Positions 27,972 through 37,927 are shown, counted from the stretch's first letter. The stretch is 64,000 nucleotides of DNA from Vibrio sp. SCSIO 43137 (GCF_028201475.1 NZ_CP116384.1:434001-498000), one strand, 5' to 3'. A program made the numbers and translations. The notes: generated from the letters alone by a model not told the origin.

Positions 27972-28007
27972 CGCCGGCAGAAAATGAATTCCTGCCGGCG
28001 CTTTTTT
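27972..28007. terminator. Terminator after the alpha-glucosidase gene
   Basis: 9-bp GC-rich stem cgccggcag (27972-27980) / ctgccggcg (27992-28000) with T-rich sequence on both strands. On the minus strand it closes the aglR-aglA unit. Confidence 0.85.
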
Positions 28008-28022
28008 ACTGCCCTTATCGGC

Positions 28023-29705
28023 TTAACTCACATCAAAAATGCATGCCTGATAAGGCTGAAGCTCCAGCTTGTTTAGTGATGAAACGGCTTGCGGGTAGTT
28101 ATTTATCACCGTTTTGTTCAGATCAAAACCATAGCTACGCTGCTGATGTTCAGCAGTGAAGTTAGCTACAACCAATAAAGTTTTCTCTCCACTTCGGCGC
28201 AAATAGGCATATACCTTGCTATCTTCACTGTCCAGAAGCTGATGTTTACCATAAACAATGGTATCACCATACTCATCACTCTTACGCAGGGCGATCAGTT
28301 TTCTGTAATGATGGAATACCGAGTTATCATCGCCTCTGGCCTGCTCTGCATTAATCTCCGGGTAGTTTTCGTTTACTGCCAGCCAAGGTGTGCCTGTGGT
28401 AAATCCGGCGTTATCACTGCTGTCCCACTGTACAGGCACTCTGGCATGGTCGCGGGAGAAGAAGTTAAGAAATGCTAAAGCTTCCTGCTCTGATACCCCT
28501 CTTTCCAGCATCTTCTTGTAGTGGAAATGAGCCATCAGATCATCAAACTCATCGATAGAGGAGAAGTGCTTGTTGGTCATCCCCAACTCCTCACCCTGAT
28601 AAATATAAGGCGTGCCACTCATCATATGCAGAACAGTACCGAGCATTTTGGCACTTAGTATGCGCTTTTCACCTTTGTCATCACCGTAGCGGGAAACCGG
28701 TCGCGGCTGATCATGGTTACTCCAGTACAGGCTGTTCCAGCCCTTATTATGTAGATCGTCCTGCCATTTCGACATAATGGACTTGAACTGAATCAGATCG
28801 AACGGTTTTTTCACCGCATTATGTTCTTCACGGTCGATACTCACGTGTTCGAACTGGAAAATCATACTGATCTCATTACGGGCAGGATTAGAGTAGTACT
28901 GGCCATCCAGAGTGGTGGTAAATGGGGTTTCACCTACTGTCAGCACATCATAATGGGAAAGCACCTTCTCGTGCATTTCACGCAGATACTGGTGAACCAA
29001 CAGATTATTTGACCAGTGCTCCCAGCCGGCTACCCCCGAATCAAAGATAGTGGCATCGGGGAAGTCCGACGGTTTGCCTATCATATTGATCACATCCATG
29101 CGGAAACCGCCCAGCCCTTTTTTGAGCCAGAAATGCATCATATCGTAGATGGCTTCACGTACTTCCGGGTTAGCCCAGTTCAGATCCGGTTGTTCTTTAG
29201 CGAACAGGTGACAGTAGTACTGGCCGGTTGTGTCATCCTTAGTCCATGCCTTAGGGGTAAAGAATGATTCCCAGTTATTGGGCTCACTTCCGTCCTGTTT
29301 AGGGTCTTTCCAGATATACCAGTCGCGTTTAGGGTTATCTATGCTGCTTTTTGATTCAATAAACCAAGGGTGCTGATCAGAGGTGTGGTTAGCCACCAGA
29401 TCCATTACGATTTTAATACCGCGTTTATCGGCTTCGCTGATCAGCTTGTCCATGTCCGCCATGGTACCGAACTCGGGGGCGATAGCGCAGTAATCAGAAA
29501 TATCGTAACCATTGTCATTCATTGGTGACTGGTAAACCGGGCTAAGCCAGATAACGTTAGCCCCTAATTGCTGAATATGATCCAGTTTCTCAATAATGCC
29601 GGGAATATCACCGACGCCATCACCGTTAGAATCGTTAAAGCTACGGGGATAAATCTGATAGACAACGGCGTCGTGCCACCAACGTTTTTCCAGTTGTTTA
29701 GTCAT
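28023..29705 (-). CDS. aglA: GH13 alpha-glucosidase (AglA-like)
   Basis: 560 aa from the ATG at 29705, which has a good ribosome site (aaaggag); the in-frame ATG at 29729 lies upstream of that site. GH13 regions: YQIYPRSF, DLVANHTSDQH (region I), GFRMDVINM (nucleophile Asp), TVGETPF (acid/base Glu) and WSNHDQPR (Asp). No signal peptide, so it acts on imported sugar. Similarity also fits trehalose-6-phosphate hydrolase, but the neighbouring ABC importer delivers unphosphorylated sugar, so hydrolysis of alpha-glucosides such as maltose, sucrose or trehalose is more likely. Its start is 26 bp past the stop of the lacI-type gene. Confidence 0.9.
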   Translation of the reverse strand: MTKQLEKRWWHDAVVYQIYPRSFNDSNGDGVGDIPGIIEKLDHIQQLGANVIWLSPVYQSPMNDNGYDISDYCAIAPEFGTMADMDKLISEADKRGIKIVMDLVANHTSDQHPWFIESKSSIDNPKRDWYIWKDPKQDGSEPNNWESFFTPKAWTKDDTTGQYYCHLFAKEQPDLNWANPEVREAIYDMMHFWLKKGLGGFRMDVINMIGKPSDFPDATIFDSGVAGWEHWSNNLLVHQYLREMHEKVLSHYDVLTVGETPFTTTLDGQYYSNPARNEISMIFQFEHVSIDREEHNAVKKPFDLIQFKSIMSKWQDDLHNKGWNSLYWSNHDQPRPVSRYGDDKGEKRILSAKMLGTVLHMMSGTPYIYQGEELGMTNKHFSSIDEFDDLMAHFHYKKMLERGVSEQEALAFLNFFSRDHARVPVQWDSSDNAGFTTGTPWLAVNENYPEINAEQARGDDNSVFHHYRKLIALRKSDEYGDTIVYGKHQLLDSEDSKVYAYLRRSGEKTLLVVANFTAEHQQRSYGFDLNKTVINNYPQAVSSLNKLELQPYQACIFDVS

Positions 29706-29731
29706 GTTACTGACTCCTTTAGCAAGCATGT

Positions 29732-30784
29732 TTAAGGCTCTAATGAGCTGCTTTGTCTGATAATAATTTCTTCTTTAAGCTGTACGGACTGGTAAGGCAA
29801 CTGGCCAAGGGCAATATTGGCGGCAGTGCGGCCTTTCTCAATCAAAGGCTGGCGCACCGTAGTTAGGCCGTAGCTCTCTGCCTGAGCAATACCGTCGAAG
29901 CCAACGATCTTCAGTTGCTCTGGTACTTTAAGTCCCAGCTCTCTGGCTGCATCCATAGCAGCAAGGGCAATACGGTCACTCATACAGAGTAGAACATCCA
30001 CAGGTTCCGGAGCAGTGAGTGCTCCCCGTAATACCGCTTTCATTGCTTCGTGTTCCAGATGGTGGATCTGCCATACATGCTGAGTTGCCAGCTCAATACC
30101 AACCTCCGCCATGGCTCTTTTATAGCCATCTAAGCGTCGTCTGGAGATACTCTCTTCTGCGTTATACAGATTGTTGAAGTGACTGAAAGATAGGGCGTTG
30201 GATGGCTCCAGTCTTAGTCCGAGAATCAGTGGTTTTTGCTGCGGGCTGGTCAGTACATGAGAGGCTACTTTGTAGGCTGACTCTTCATTATTAATGGAAA
30301 CCGAAGGGGTTTTAGCAAGATCAAAGTCGACAGTGACCAAAGGTTTTCCCTGACGTTGCAAACGTTCCAGAACACCAGTATCTGCCGGTTTACCATAAAC
30401 AATAAAACTGTCGGGAATGGTTTCAGCCTGAGTGGCCTGATAGTTCTCTGAGTTTGATGGCAACAACAGCATATTGACATGCTGGGCATCCAGAACTTCT
30501 GAGATGCCAGCCAGAAACTCTGTGGCAACAGGATCGGTAAAGTTATAAGAGAGGTTGTCAGCCAGAAGCACACCGATAACCCCGGTTTTACCTGTTCGCA
30601 GGCTCCGGGCCGTCAGGCTTGGTCCTGTGTAGCCCAGCTCCTGACACTGCTCCAGTATTTTTGTTTTCAGCGCTGCAGATAACTGATCCGGACGGTTGAA
30701 CGCATTGGAAACCGTTGCGGTGGATACCCCAAGCTTGCTGGCGACGTCCTTCAGGGTAGGTTTCTTAGTCGGGTTCCGGTTCAT
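29732..30784 (-). CDS. aglR: LacI-family repressor of the alpha-glucoside cluster (AglR-like)
   Basis: 350 aa. N-terminal LacI helix-turn-helix and hinge (TLKDVASKLGVSTATVSNAF) then a periplasmic-binding-type sugar-sensing domain (GVIGVLLADNLSYNF; VDVLLCMSDRIALAAMD; LKIVGFDG). It is transcribed away from aglEFGK and heads the glucosidase gene, so it can control both sides of the intergenic region, where a perfect LacI-type palindrome lies. Confidence 0.88.
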   Translation of the reverse strand: MNRNPTKKPTLKDVASKLGVSTATVSNAFNRPDQLSAALKTKILEQCQELGYTGPSLTARSLRTGKTGVIGVLLADNLSYNFTDPVATEFLAGISEVLDAQHVNMLLLPSNSENYQATQAETIPDSFIVYGKPADTGVLERLQRQGKPLVTVDFDLAKTPSVSINNEESAYKVASHVLTSPQQKPLILGLRLEPSNALSFSHFNNLYNAEESISRRRLDGYKRAMAEVGIELATQHVWQIHHLEHEAMKAVLRGALTAPEPVDVLLCMSDRIALAAMDAARELGLKVPEQLKIVGFDGIAQAESYGLTTVRQPLIEKGRTAANIALGQLPYQSVQLKEEIIIRQSSSLEP

Positions 30785-30995
30785 GTTATTACGTCCTGAT
30801 TATTACAGCAGAGAAAAGTCTTGACTGAATTCTAGAACGATTAAGTAAAGTTAAGAAGAAGGCCGTTAAGTAAAATTAATAAGAATTTGCACTGGTTCAA
30901 AAAAACGAGCAAATAACGCTCGATAATATGATCTAATCAACATATATAGGCAGATTATTGGTCGAAAAGAGAAAAGGATACTAAGGTGGCTATAT

Positions 30996-31015
30996 GGACT
31001 TAACCGATTAAGTCC
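30996..31015. promoter_or_regulatory. LacI-type operator upstream of aglE
   Basis: ggacttaaccgattaagtcc has perfect 8-bp arms around ccga, with the TTAA-cCGa-TTAA core expected for a LacI-family dimer. Partial copies of the right half (cgattaagt at 30838-30846, ccgttaagt at 30863-30871) lie nearer aglR and may be auxiliary sites. The site is about 50 bp before the aglE start, a position suited to repression. Confidence 0.65.
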
Positions 31016-31064
31016 GACGTGAAGCGACAGAACTAAAATTGAGAAATACATGGAGTTCGAACTG

Positions 31065-32414
31065 ATGAAAACTACCCTTCTTACCAGTGCTGTAGCGGCG
31101 GCGATTATCTCCTCCTCCGCAATGGCTGCTGATCTGAAATACGCTCCGGGCGAAGATAGCCGTTTTAACTGGCAAAGCTACGAAGCGCTAAAAAATGTTG
31201 ACCTGAAAGGTGAGACCATCACCATCAGCGGTCCTTGGTTAGGTCCGGATAAGGCACTGATTGAAAGTGTTATCGCGTATTTTGAAGAGGCTACCGGTGC
31301 AGACGTTCAGTATGCAGGTTCAGACTCTTTCGAAACTCAGATTGTGATCGACGTTCAGGCGGGTAGTGCGCCGAACATTGCTATCTTCCCGCAACCGGGA
31401 CTGGCAGCCGATTTAGCTTCTAAAGGCTTCCTGACACCACTAAAAGGTGACTGGAAATCGTGGATCAAAGACAACTACGCAGCCGGCTCATCCTGGGTTG
31501 ATCTGGGTACCTTTGCAAACAAACAAGGCAAAGAAGACCTATACGGTTTCTTCTATAAAGTGGACCTGAAATCTCTGGTCTGGTATGTGCCTGAAAACTT
31601 TGAAGATGCCGGCTATGAAGTGCCTGAGACGATGGAAGAGCTGAAAGCCCTGACCAAGCAGATGGTGAAAGACGGCGAAACACCTTGGTGTATCGGTCTG
31701 GGAAGTGGCGGCGCAACTGGCTGGCCGGCAACGGACTGGGTTGAAGATCTGATGCTGCGTACTCAGTCTCCTGCTGATTATGATGCATGGACTAAGAACG
31801 ACCTTAAGTTTGATGATCCTAAAGTGGTTAAAGCCATCGATGAGTTTGGCTGGTTCCTTCAGGATAAATACGTAGATGGCGGTTCCCGTGCCGTTGCTGC
31901 AACAGACTTCCGTGACAGCCCGAAAGGCATGTTCTCATCGCCGGCTAAGTGTTATATGCACCGTCAGGCTTCCTTTATTCCTAGCTTCTTCCCAGAGGGA
32001 ACCGTGCTGGGCGAAGATGCTGACTTCTTCTACTTCCCTGCTTACGAGAGCAAAGATCTGGGTAAACCGGTTCTGGGTGCAGGTACTATCTGGAGTATCA
32101 CTAACGACTCTAAAGGTGCACAGGAATTCCTTAAGTTCCTTCGCTCACCAATTGCACACGAAGTATGGATGGCTCAGTCTGGCTTCCTGACTCCGTTCAA
32201 GGGGGCAAATCTGGATGCGTATGCAAATGAATCCCTGAAGAAACAGGGTCAGATCCTGCTGAACGCAACAACCTTCCGCTTTGACGGTTCTGATCTGATG
32301 CCGGGTAAGATCGGTGCAGGTTCATTCTGGACAGGTATGGTTGACTACAGTGGCGGTAAATCGTCCAAGCAGGTTGCTAAAGATATCCAGAAAACCTGGG
32401 ATGCTCTGAAGTAA
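31065..32414 (+). CDS. aglE: AglE, alpha-glucoside ABC transporter binding protein
   Basis: 449 aa from the ATG at 31065 (ggag at 31051-31054; the ATG at 31050 overlaps that site). Signal peptide ends SSSAMA-AD. Family-1 sugar-binding fold: TGADVQYAGSDSFETQIV, PNIAIFPQPG and the Trp-rich sugar cleft. It captures alpha-glucosides in the periplasm for AglFGK. It is the first gene of the importer operon. Confidence 0.9.
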   Translation: MKTTLLTSAVAAAIISSSAMAADLKYAPGEDSRFNWQSYEALKNVDLKGETITISGPWLGPDKALIESVIAYFEEATGADVQYAGSDSFETQIVIDVQAGSAPNIAIFPQPGLAADLASKGFLTPLKGDWKSWIKDNYAAGSSWVDLGTFANKQGKEDLYGFFYKVDLKSLVWYVPENFEDAGYEVPETMEELKALTKQMVKDGETPWCIGLGSGGATGWPATDWVEDLMLRTQSPADYDAWTKNDLKFDDPKVVKAIDEFGWFLQDKYVDGGSRAVAATDFRDSPKGMFSSPAKCYMHRQASFIPSFFPEGTVLGEDADFFYFPAYESKDLGKPVLGAGTIWSITNDSKGAQEFLKFLRSPIAHEVWMAQSGFLTPFKGANLDAYANESLKKQGQILLNATTFRFDGSDLMPGKIGAGSFWTGMVDYSGGKSSKQVAKDIQKTWDALK

Positions 32415-32500
32415 TTATTCTTCAGAATTAAATAACTGCTCTTATTTGTGCTACAGATTTTGTCAAAGTGACGCATATTTAGGAATCGTTATTTAGTCAA

Positions 32501-32533
32501 CAGCTACCCGGTCTGATTTCGTCCGGGTAGCTG
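32501..32533 (+). other. Intergenic hairpin between aglE and aglF
   Basis: An 11-bp perfect stem (32501-32511 / 32523-32533) in the 176-bp gap has no T tract. Such hairpins after binding-protein genes typically protect the upstream mRNA, giving more binding protein than permease, as known for malE-malF. Confidence 0.6.
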
Positions 32534-32590
32534 AAAATAAATAACCCCCGATTTATTGCTTGAACAATTTTAGGTCTTTGTGAGGTTTTC

Positions 32591-33601
32591 ATGGAGCAAC
32601 TTTACTACTCCCTCTTTATCATGATCCTCGGTGTTGTAGGTTGTGTCGTTTATTTTATAGGGAGTAATTTTTTACTTTCTCTTATTTTTCCCACCCGTGG
32701 TGTCTCAAATGAAACCAGAGCCAGAAATATCAGCAGGGCAGCATCGATTCGTCCGTGGCTGTTTCTTGGCCCTGCGCTGAGTTTCCTTGGTCTCTATCTG
32801 GTTTATCCGATTTTCGATTCCTTTTCACTCTCCCTGCACGACAGAACAGGGGAAGTCTTTATCGGCGCAGATAACTATATCTGGCTGTTTAAAGATAAAG
32901 AGTTTCAGGAATCCTTACTAAATAACCTGCTTTGGCTTCTGGTTGTGCCGGCGGCATCAACCTTCTTTGGTCTGGTGATCGCTGCCATGACGGACAAAGT
33001 AAGCTGGGGCAATATCGCCAAAAGTATGGTGTTTATGCCGATGGCCATCTCCTTTATCGGTGCATCTATTATCTGGAAGTTTGTCTACGACTACCGTGCA
33101 GAAGGCTCTGAACAGATAGGTTTGTTAAATGCAGTGGTGGAAGCTTTTGGTGGCACGCCTCAGGCGTGGATAGCGGTTCCCTTCTGGAATAACTTCTTCC
33201 TGATGGTGATTCTGATCTGGATTCAGACCGGTTTTGCTATGGTCATTCTTTCTGCGGCATTGCGTGGTATACCGGAAGAGACAGTAGAAGCGGCGGTTCT
33301 GGATGGCGCAAACGGCGTGCAGATCTTCTTTAAAATTCTGATTCCGCAGATCTGGGGAACCATTGCTGTGGTGTGGACCACCATTACTATCACAGTACTT
33401 AAGGTGTTCGATATCGTACTGGCAATGACCAATGGTCAGTGGAACTCGCAGGTACTGGCAAATATGATGTTTGACTGGATGTTCCGGGGCGGTGGTGACT
33501 TTGGCCGTGGTGCCGCAATCGCGGTAATTATTATGGTGGCGGTAATTCCGGTAATGGTATGGAACATTAGTCAGGCCAACAAACAGATGGAGGGGCGCTA
33601 G
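32591..33601 (+). CDS. aglF: AglF, alpha-glucoside ABC transporter permease
   Basis: 336 aa, about seven to eight membrane helices including an N-terminal one (LYYSLFIMILGVVGCVVYF). The EAA loop that docks on the ATPase is visible (EETVEAAVLDGANGVQIFFK). It abuts aglG without a gap. The long N-terminal extension before the first MalF-like helix is typical for AglF. Confidence 0.9.
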   Translation: MEQLYYSLFIMILGVVGCVVYFIGSNFLLSLIFPTRGVSNETRARNISRAASIRPWLFLGPALSFLGLYLVYPIFDSFSLSLHDRTGEVFIGADNYIWLFKDKEFQESLLNNLLWLLVVPAASTFFGLVIAAMTDKVSWGNIAKSMVFMPMAISFIGASIIWKFVYDYRAEGSEQIGLLNAVVEAFGGTPQAWIAVPFWNNFFLMVILIWIQTGFAMVILSAALRGIPEETVEAAVLDGANGVQIFFKILIPQIWGTIAVVWTTITITVLKVFDIVLAMTNGQWNSQVLANMMFDWMFRGGGDFGRGAAIAVIIMVAVIPVMVWNISQANKQMEGR

Positions 33602-34765
33602 ATGTCAGGTGCGACTTTTGGTTTAAGTAAATTAAGGCGCTCTCCGCTGACGATTCTGGTTCACCTCTCGGTGCTGTTGATCGTAATTTTGTGGACGCTG
33701 CCGACAGCGGGGCTGTTGATCTCCTCGTTCCGTGATAAAGAACAACTGGCTGTATCGGGTTGGTGGACATCACTGTCTGCCTCTCAGCAAAACCTGATTG
33801 CCCGCACAGAACATCCGGACACGCAGATCGAAAAAGATGGCGTGTTTGTACTGCAAGGTAAACTGGGTGAAGCGGGCGAAGAGATTGTTGTGATTAAGTT
33901 TGGTGCCTCTTCCAAAGCGCCTACTCAGTTTATGCCGGGTGATACCGCGCCAATGCGCAAGGGCGGCACACTAACCGTTAGCGAAGATGGTCACTATGTA
34001 ATGACCTCTCCCGAGCCCTTTAAAGGCTCGCGTGGCAAACGGATATTCTACACCTCAGAAGTTCCGCCTAAGTTTGGGTTAGATAACTACTATGAAGTGC
34101 TAACAGCCGAAGGTATTGGTCAGTCGTTTATTAACTCACTGACGGTGACCATTCCGGCTACTGTGATTCCAATTCTTATCGCTGCATTTGCTGCTTACGC
34201 TCTTTCGTGGATGCGTATGCCGGGCAGACCCTTGCTGATCGCTCTGGTTGTCGGCTTACTGGTTGTGCCGCTGCAAATGTCGTTAATCCCTCTGCTTCGT
34301 TTGTATAACGACGTAGGTGCTTTCTTTGGTGTCGGTGCAAAAACCTATCTCGGCATCTGGCTGGCTCATACCGGCTTTGGTCTGCCGCTGGCGATCTACC
34401 TGCTGCGTAACTATATCGCCGGTCTGCCGCGTGAAATTATCGAGTCGGCAAGGGTAGACGGAGCAACAGATTTTGAAATCTTTATGCGTATCGTACTGCC
34501 GCTGTCATTCCCGGCGCTGGCATCATTCGCCATCTTCCAGTTCCTCTGGGTATGGAACGATCTGCTGGTGGCAACCGTATTCTTAGGTAATGGCGAAAGT
34601 GAACTGGTACTAACCGGCCGACTAAGAGAACTGCTTGGTTCCCGTGGTGGTAACTGGGAAATCTTAACCGCATCGGCATTTGTATCTATTGCTGTGCCTT
34701 TAGCCGTATTCTTTAGCCTGCAGCGTTATCTGGTTCGTGGCCTGCTATCAGGCTCAGTGAAATAA
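33602..34765 (+). CDS. aglG: AglG, alpha-glucoside ABC transporter permease
   Basis: 387 aa. After the first helix comes a large periplasmic insertion (about residues 50-155, SASQQNLIARTEHPD onward), a hallmark of AglG compared with MalG. The EAA motif (REIIESARVDGATDFEIFMR) is intact. It starts one base after the aglF stop. Confidence 0.9.
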   Translation: MSGATFGLSKLRRSPLTILVHLSVLLIVILWTLPTAGLLISSFRDKEQLAVSGWWTSLSASQQNLIARTEHPDTQIEKDGVFVLQGKLGEAGEEIVVIKFGASSKAPTQFMPGDTAPMRKGGTLTVSEDGHYVMTSPEPFKGSRGKRIFYTSEVPPKFGLDNYYEVLTAEGIGQSFINSLTVTIPATVIPILIAAFAAYALSWMRMPGRPLLIALVVGLLVVPLQMSLIPLLRLYNDVGAFFGVGAKTYLGIWLAHTGFGLPLAIYLLRNYIAGLPREIIESARVDGATDFEIFMRIVLPLSFPALASFAIFQFLWVWNDLLVATVFLGNGESELVLTGRLRELLGSRGGNWEILTASAFVSIAVPLAVFFSLQRYLVRGLLSGSVK

Positions 34766-34782
34766 TTTAAGAGAAGAATTCA

Positions 34783-35874
34783 ATGACTGGTTTGAAATTA
34801 ACAAATGTAAAAAAAGCTTACGGAGAGACAGAGGTTCTTCACGGGATTGATCTGGATATCGATGTTGGTGAATTTATTGTCTTTGTTGGTCCGTCGGGTT
34901 GTGGTAAATCGACTCTGCTGAGAATGATCGCCGGGCTGGAAGAGATAACAAGTGGTGATCTGGAAATTGAGGGTGCAAGGGTCAATGACCTGCCTGCCGC
35001 CATGCGTGGTATCGCCATGGTTTTCCAGACTTATGCTCTTTATCCGCATATGACGGTCTATGACAATATGGCGTTTGCCATGCGTATTGCCAAAGAGTCA
35101 AAAGAGGAGATCCACAGCCGGGTAACGGCAGCGGCGGAGATGCTGCAACTGACTCCTTATCTGGATCGATTGCCTAAGGCGCTTTCCGGTGGTCAGCGTC
35201 AGCGTGTGGCCATCGGCCGCGCTATTGTGCGTAATCCTAAGGTGTTCCTGTTTGATGAGCCATTGTCGAATCTTGATGCGGCGCTTAGGGTACAAACCCG
35301 TATTGAGATTGCTAACCTGAAAGAGAAGATGGATCAGACAACCATGATCTATGTAACCCATGATCAGGTTGAAGCCATGACACTGGCGGACAGAATCGTC
35401 GTCTTGTCTGCCGGCCGCATTGAGCAGGTGGGTACACCTCTGGAGCTTTATACCAATCCGGCCAATATCTTTGTGGCCCGCTTTATCGGCTCACCGGCAA
35501 TGAATATTTTGCCTGCTGAGCTGGTAGGCGGCGGTGAGCAGGGTAAGGTTCGCTTCTCTAACGGCCATATGGCAGAGTTTCCGTTCCCGTGCCCTGAATC
35601 ACTCACTGGTGATGCAGTGCAGGTAGGTGTTCGTCCTGAAGATTTCCAGCTGGCCGAAGAGGCAGATGCCTTTATCTCCGGTAATGTACTGTTTGTGGAA
35701 TCTTTGGGTGAAGTGACGCTTTTACATATCGATGTTGCGGACCACGAAGAGCCTGTTGTGGCTAAGATTCCGGGCATTATCGATCTGCACAAGGGTGAGC
35801 AGGTATTCCTGAAAGCGGAACCTGAGAAGATTCACCTGTTTAATAGCGAAGGGGTATCGGTTAAGTATTTATAA
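34783..35874 (+). CDS. aglK: AglK, alpha-glucoside ABC transporter ATPase
   Basis: 363 aa of the MalK/UgpC class. Walker [11 protein letters not shown]-loop FQTYALYPH, signature [14 protein letters not shown], Walker [15 protein letters not shown], switch His in YVTHDQ, then a C-terminal TOBE/MalK-type regulatory region (VGVRPEDF). It is last in the operon and a terminator follows after 40 bp. Confidence 0.93.
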   Translation: MTGLKLTNVKKAYGETEVLHGIDLDIDVGEFIVFVGPSGCGKSTLLRMIAGLEEITSGDLEIEGARVNDLPAAMRGIAMVFQTYALYPHMTVYDNMAFAMRIAKESKEEIHSRVTAAAEMLQLTPYLDRLPKALSGGQRQRVAIGRAIVRNPKVFLFDEPLSNLDAALRVQTRIEIANLKEKMDQTTMIYVTHDQVEAMTLADRIVVLSAGRIEQVGTPLELYTNPANIFVARFIGSPAMNILPAELVGGGEQGKVRFSNGHMAEFPFPCPESLTGDAVQVGVRPEDFQLAEEADAFISGNVLFVESLGEVTLLHIDVADHEEPVVAKIPGIIDLHKGEQVFLKAEPEKIHLFNSEGVSVKYL

Positions 35875-35915
35875 CTGCTCTGGAAACGGCTATAGTTTGT
35901 CACACTAAAGTATAT

Positions 35916-35942
35916 AGGGAAGCATATAGCTTCCCTTTTTAT
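35916..35942 (+). terminator. Terminator of the agl importer operon
   Basis: 8-bp stem agggaagc (35916-35923) / gcttccct (35929-35936), 5-nt loop, then T tract. Confidence 0.85.
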
Positions 35943-35967
35943 ATAATAAGCAAAAATAGGAAGTAAC

Positions 35968-36375
35968 ATGAAAGCCGAAGTTCAATGGGTAGAAGATCTT
36001 AAGTTTAACGGGTTATCTCAGTCCGGTCATTCTGTAGTGATGGACGGTAACGGCGGAGAAACCGCACCTAGCCCGATGGAAATGGTACTGATGGCAGCGG
36101 GCGGTTGTAGCTCAGTTGATGTTGTGGATGGGCTAAAACAAGCTGGTCAAAAGGTAACGGGTTGTACCGCATCACTAACAACTGAAAGAAGGGAAACCGC
36201 ACCGCGTATCTTTACCTCCGTAAATATTCACTTTACCGTTAGCGGTGAAAATATTGATCCAGAAGTGGTTGCTAAAGTGACGGAAGACTCTCTGACAAAG
36301 TATTGCTCTGTCTGTCTTATGCTGGGTGAAGGGGTAACCATGACCCATAGCTGGGATATTGAACCAGCCTCATAA
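35968..36375 (+). CDS. OsmC-family protein (YhfA-like)
   Basis: 135 aa. OsmC/Ohr fold with the first reactive cysteine in GGCSSVDV and the second region in KYCSVCLML, which carries two cysteines. OsmC proteins reduce organic peroxides; the YhfA-like branch has no confirmed substrate. It is a single gene with its own ribosome site (aggaag). Confidence 0.85.
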   Translation: MKAEVQWVEDLKFNGLSQSGHSVVMDGNGGETAPSPMEMVLMAAGGCSSVDVVDGLKQAGQKVTGCTASLTTERRETAPRIFTSVNIHFTVSGENIDPEVVAKVTEDSLTKYCSVCLMLGEGVTMTHSWDIEPAS

Positions 36376-36489
36376 CGTGTAGTTATCAGTAAAACTACTT
36401 GTATTAACTGCAACGATAAATGCATATACTGATGTCTAAGTTAACTTCCTGAGCTAGGCTTAGGATAGAAGGTAGACATAGAGAAACAG

Positions 36490-36981
36490 ATGGCACCCGT
36501 TGTTCAAAACAAAAAAAACAGCCGTAGTAATGCACGTAAGCAGGAGAAGAAAATCTCCCGTGGTATGTATACCTGGCTGTTTCTGCTTACGGTAGTGACT
36601 GTTGCCGGTACTTATATAGGTATTGTCAGCTACCGTGAACATGTTGATCCTATAAGGGTTTACGGCAAGTGGACAGAGATTGGCGGCCCGGAATGGGCGC
36701 GGGATGAATTTATTCTCAGCGTTGACGGGGTAATGAAAGATAACCGCTATCTTGCCACCTCATTCACCTTCGACGGCAATGTTGTTGCCTATCGTACTGG
36801 CGACCAGTTAATAGAGCTACAGGTGTTCGGTAACGATGATGAACGCCTGCGCCGGGTTACCGGTGGTGGCCACGCTACCTCTTTTATCAAGGAAGGCTTT
36901 GAACATACCCTGCCAAAACAAGAAAACGTCGGTCCCGCCAGACGGGTCTCACTGGCTGAGCACTTCCAGAGTAAAAAGTGA
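36490..36981 (+). CDS. DUF2850 family protein
   Basis: 163 aa. A basic N-terminus (NKKNSRSNARKQEKKIS), one membrane helix (MYTWLFLLTVVTVAGTYIGI) and a periplasmic beta-rich domain starting at RVYGKWTEIGGPEWARDEF. The pattern matches DUF2850, which I know from vibrios. Function unknown. Confidence 0.75.
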   Translation: MAPVVQNKKNSRSNARKQEKKISRGMYTWLFLLTVVTVAGTYIGIVSYREHVDPIRVYGKWTEIGGPEWARDEFILSVDGVMKDNRYLATSFTFDGNVVAYRTGDQLIELQVFGNDDERLRRVTGGGHATSFIKEGFEHTLPKQENVGPARRVSLAEHFQSKK

Positions 36982-36993
36982 TAGAGTATTTAA

Positions 36994-37032
36994 ATAGAAA
37001 CAGGGCTGCAGTTGCAGCCCTGTTTCTATGTT
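36994..37032. terminator. Terminator between convergent genes
   Basis: A very long stem (about 16-17 bp; 36994-37010 with 37013-37029) between the DUF2850 gene (plus) and the CDF transporter (minus). Confidence 0.85.
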
Positions 37033-37046
37033 ACTTTTCCATTCCG

Positions 37047-37745
37047 TCAGGCTACTTCCCTGAACTTGCCATCGGCTTTACTGACAGCCAGCAGTTCACT
37101 GACAGACTCAGTCACCATATCCAATGGTACTTTAATAAAGTAGGCGGAAATCAGGCACATCATTAGCGGGTCGGCGTAAACCGCTAAGTAGGCAAATGGG
37201 GTGAAGTTAAGTACAAATGCAACAACAAAGCCCAAAGTTACTGCCACGCTCAACAAGGTATCCATTTTCCACTGTTTGGCTTCAGCTTCAACAAGAGGAG
37301 AAGTACGATTGCTGCTCTGTTTTACGATATACCACCAGGTAAAACCGCAGCCAAGCACATTTGCTATGCCAAATAGCGAAGCGATAGAGATATCGATTTC
37401 CCGTCCGCCGGTAAACAGGGCTATCACGGCAGAATGAAGAGAGACCGCCACAACCAGTAAAATGACCGCGCCTTTCAGGGCTATAACCAAGGGTTCCAGT
37501 CTGGGTTTGGCGTCTGGGTGTGTCAGAAAGTAACGGGAAACCACTAGAGAGAGCAGGGTAAGCAGCAGGCTGACAAGGGAGTAAAACCCGTCAAACAGAA
37601 TGACCAGCGAATCAGCCATTATGCCTAAAATCAGCCCGCCAAGAGCAAAGGCGAGTGCTAAAAGAGCAGAGACGGCAAGGATGCGAGTTTCCTTGTGGTT
37701 ACTTTTCTCTTGGTTATGTTCTGATTTGCTGTGGCTGACTGGCAT
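37047..37745 (-). CDS. Cation-diffusion-facilitator-like membrane protein, short form
   Basis: 232 aa, six predicted helices of the CDF fold but no C-terminal cytoplasmic domain, which normally adds about 80 residues. Key metal-site positions are altered: the helix-2 DxxxD motif reads DGFYS, and the helix-5 HxxxD motif reads QWKMD. It may therefore use another cation or a proton-only mechanism. The N-terminus is His/Lys/Glu-rich (SHSKSEHNQEKSNHKE). Confidence 0.8.
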   Translation of the reverse strand: MPVSHSKSEHNQEKSNHKETRILAVSALLALAFALGGLILGIMADSLVILFDGFYSLVSLLLTLLSLVVSRYFLTHPDAKPRLEPLVIALKGAVILLVVAVSLHSAVIALFTGGREIDISIASLFGIANVLGCGFTWWYIVKQSSNRTSPLVEAEAKQWKMDTLLSVAVTLGFVVAFVLNFTPFAYLAVYADPLMMCLISAYFIKVPLDMVTESVSELLAVSKADGKFREVA

Positions 37746-37927
37746 AAAATATTCCGCTTAAAACCTGTCATTAATATTGACAATCAGCCGGCGAGTTACC
37801 AGTTAAAACTGGTTTGTAACTAACGGATTTATTTAGTCTGGTTTAAATATTCTTCACTTTTTCATAGGGATAAGTGGCATATTAATCTGTCATAAAAAGT
37901 GACACTCAGTGATTGGCAAGAGTAGGG

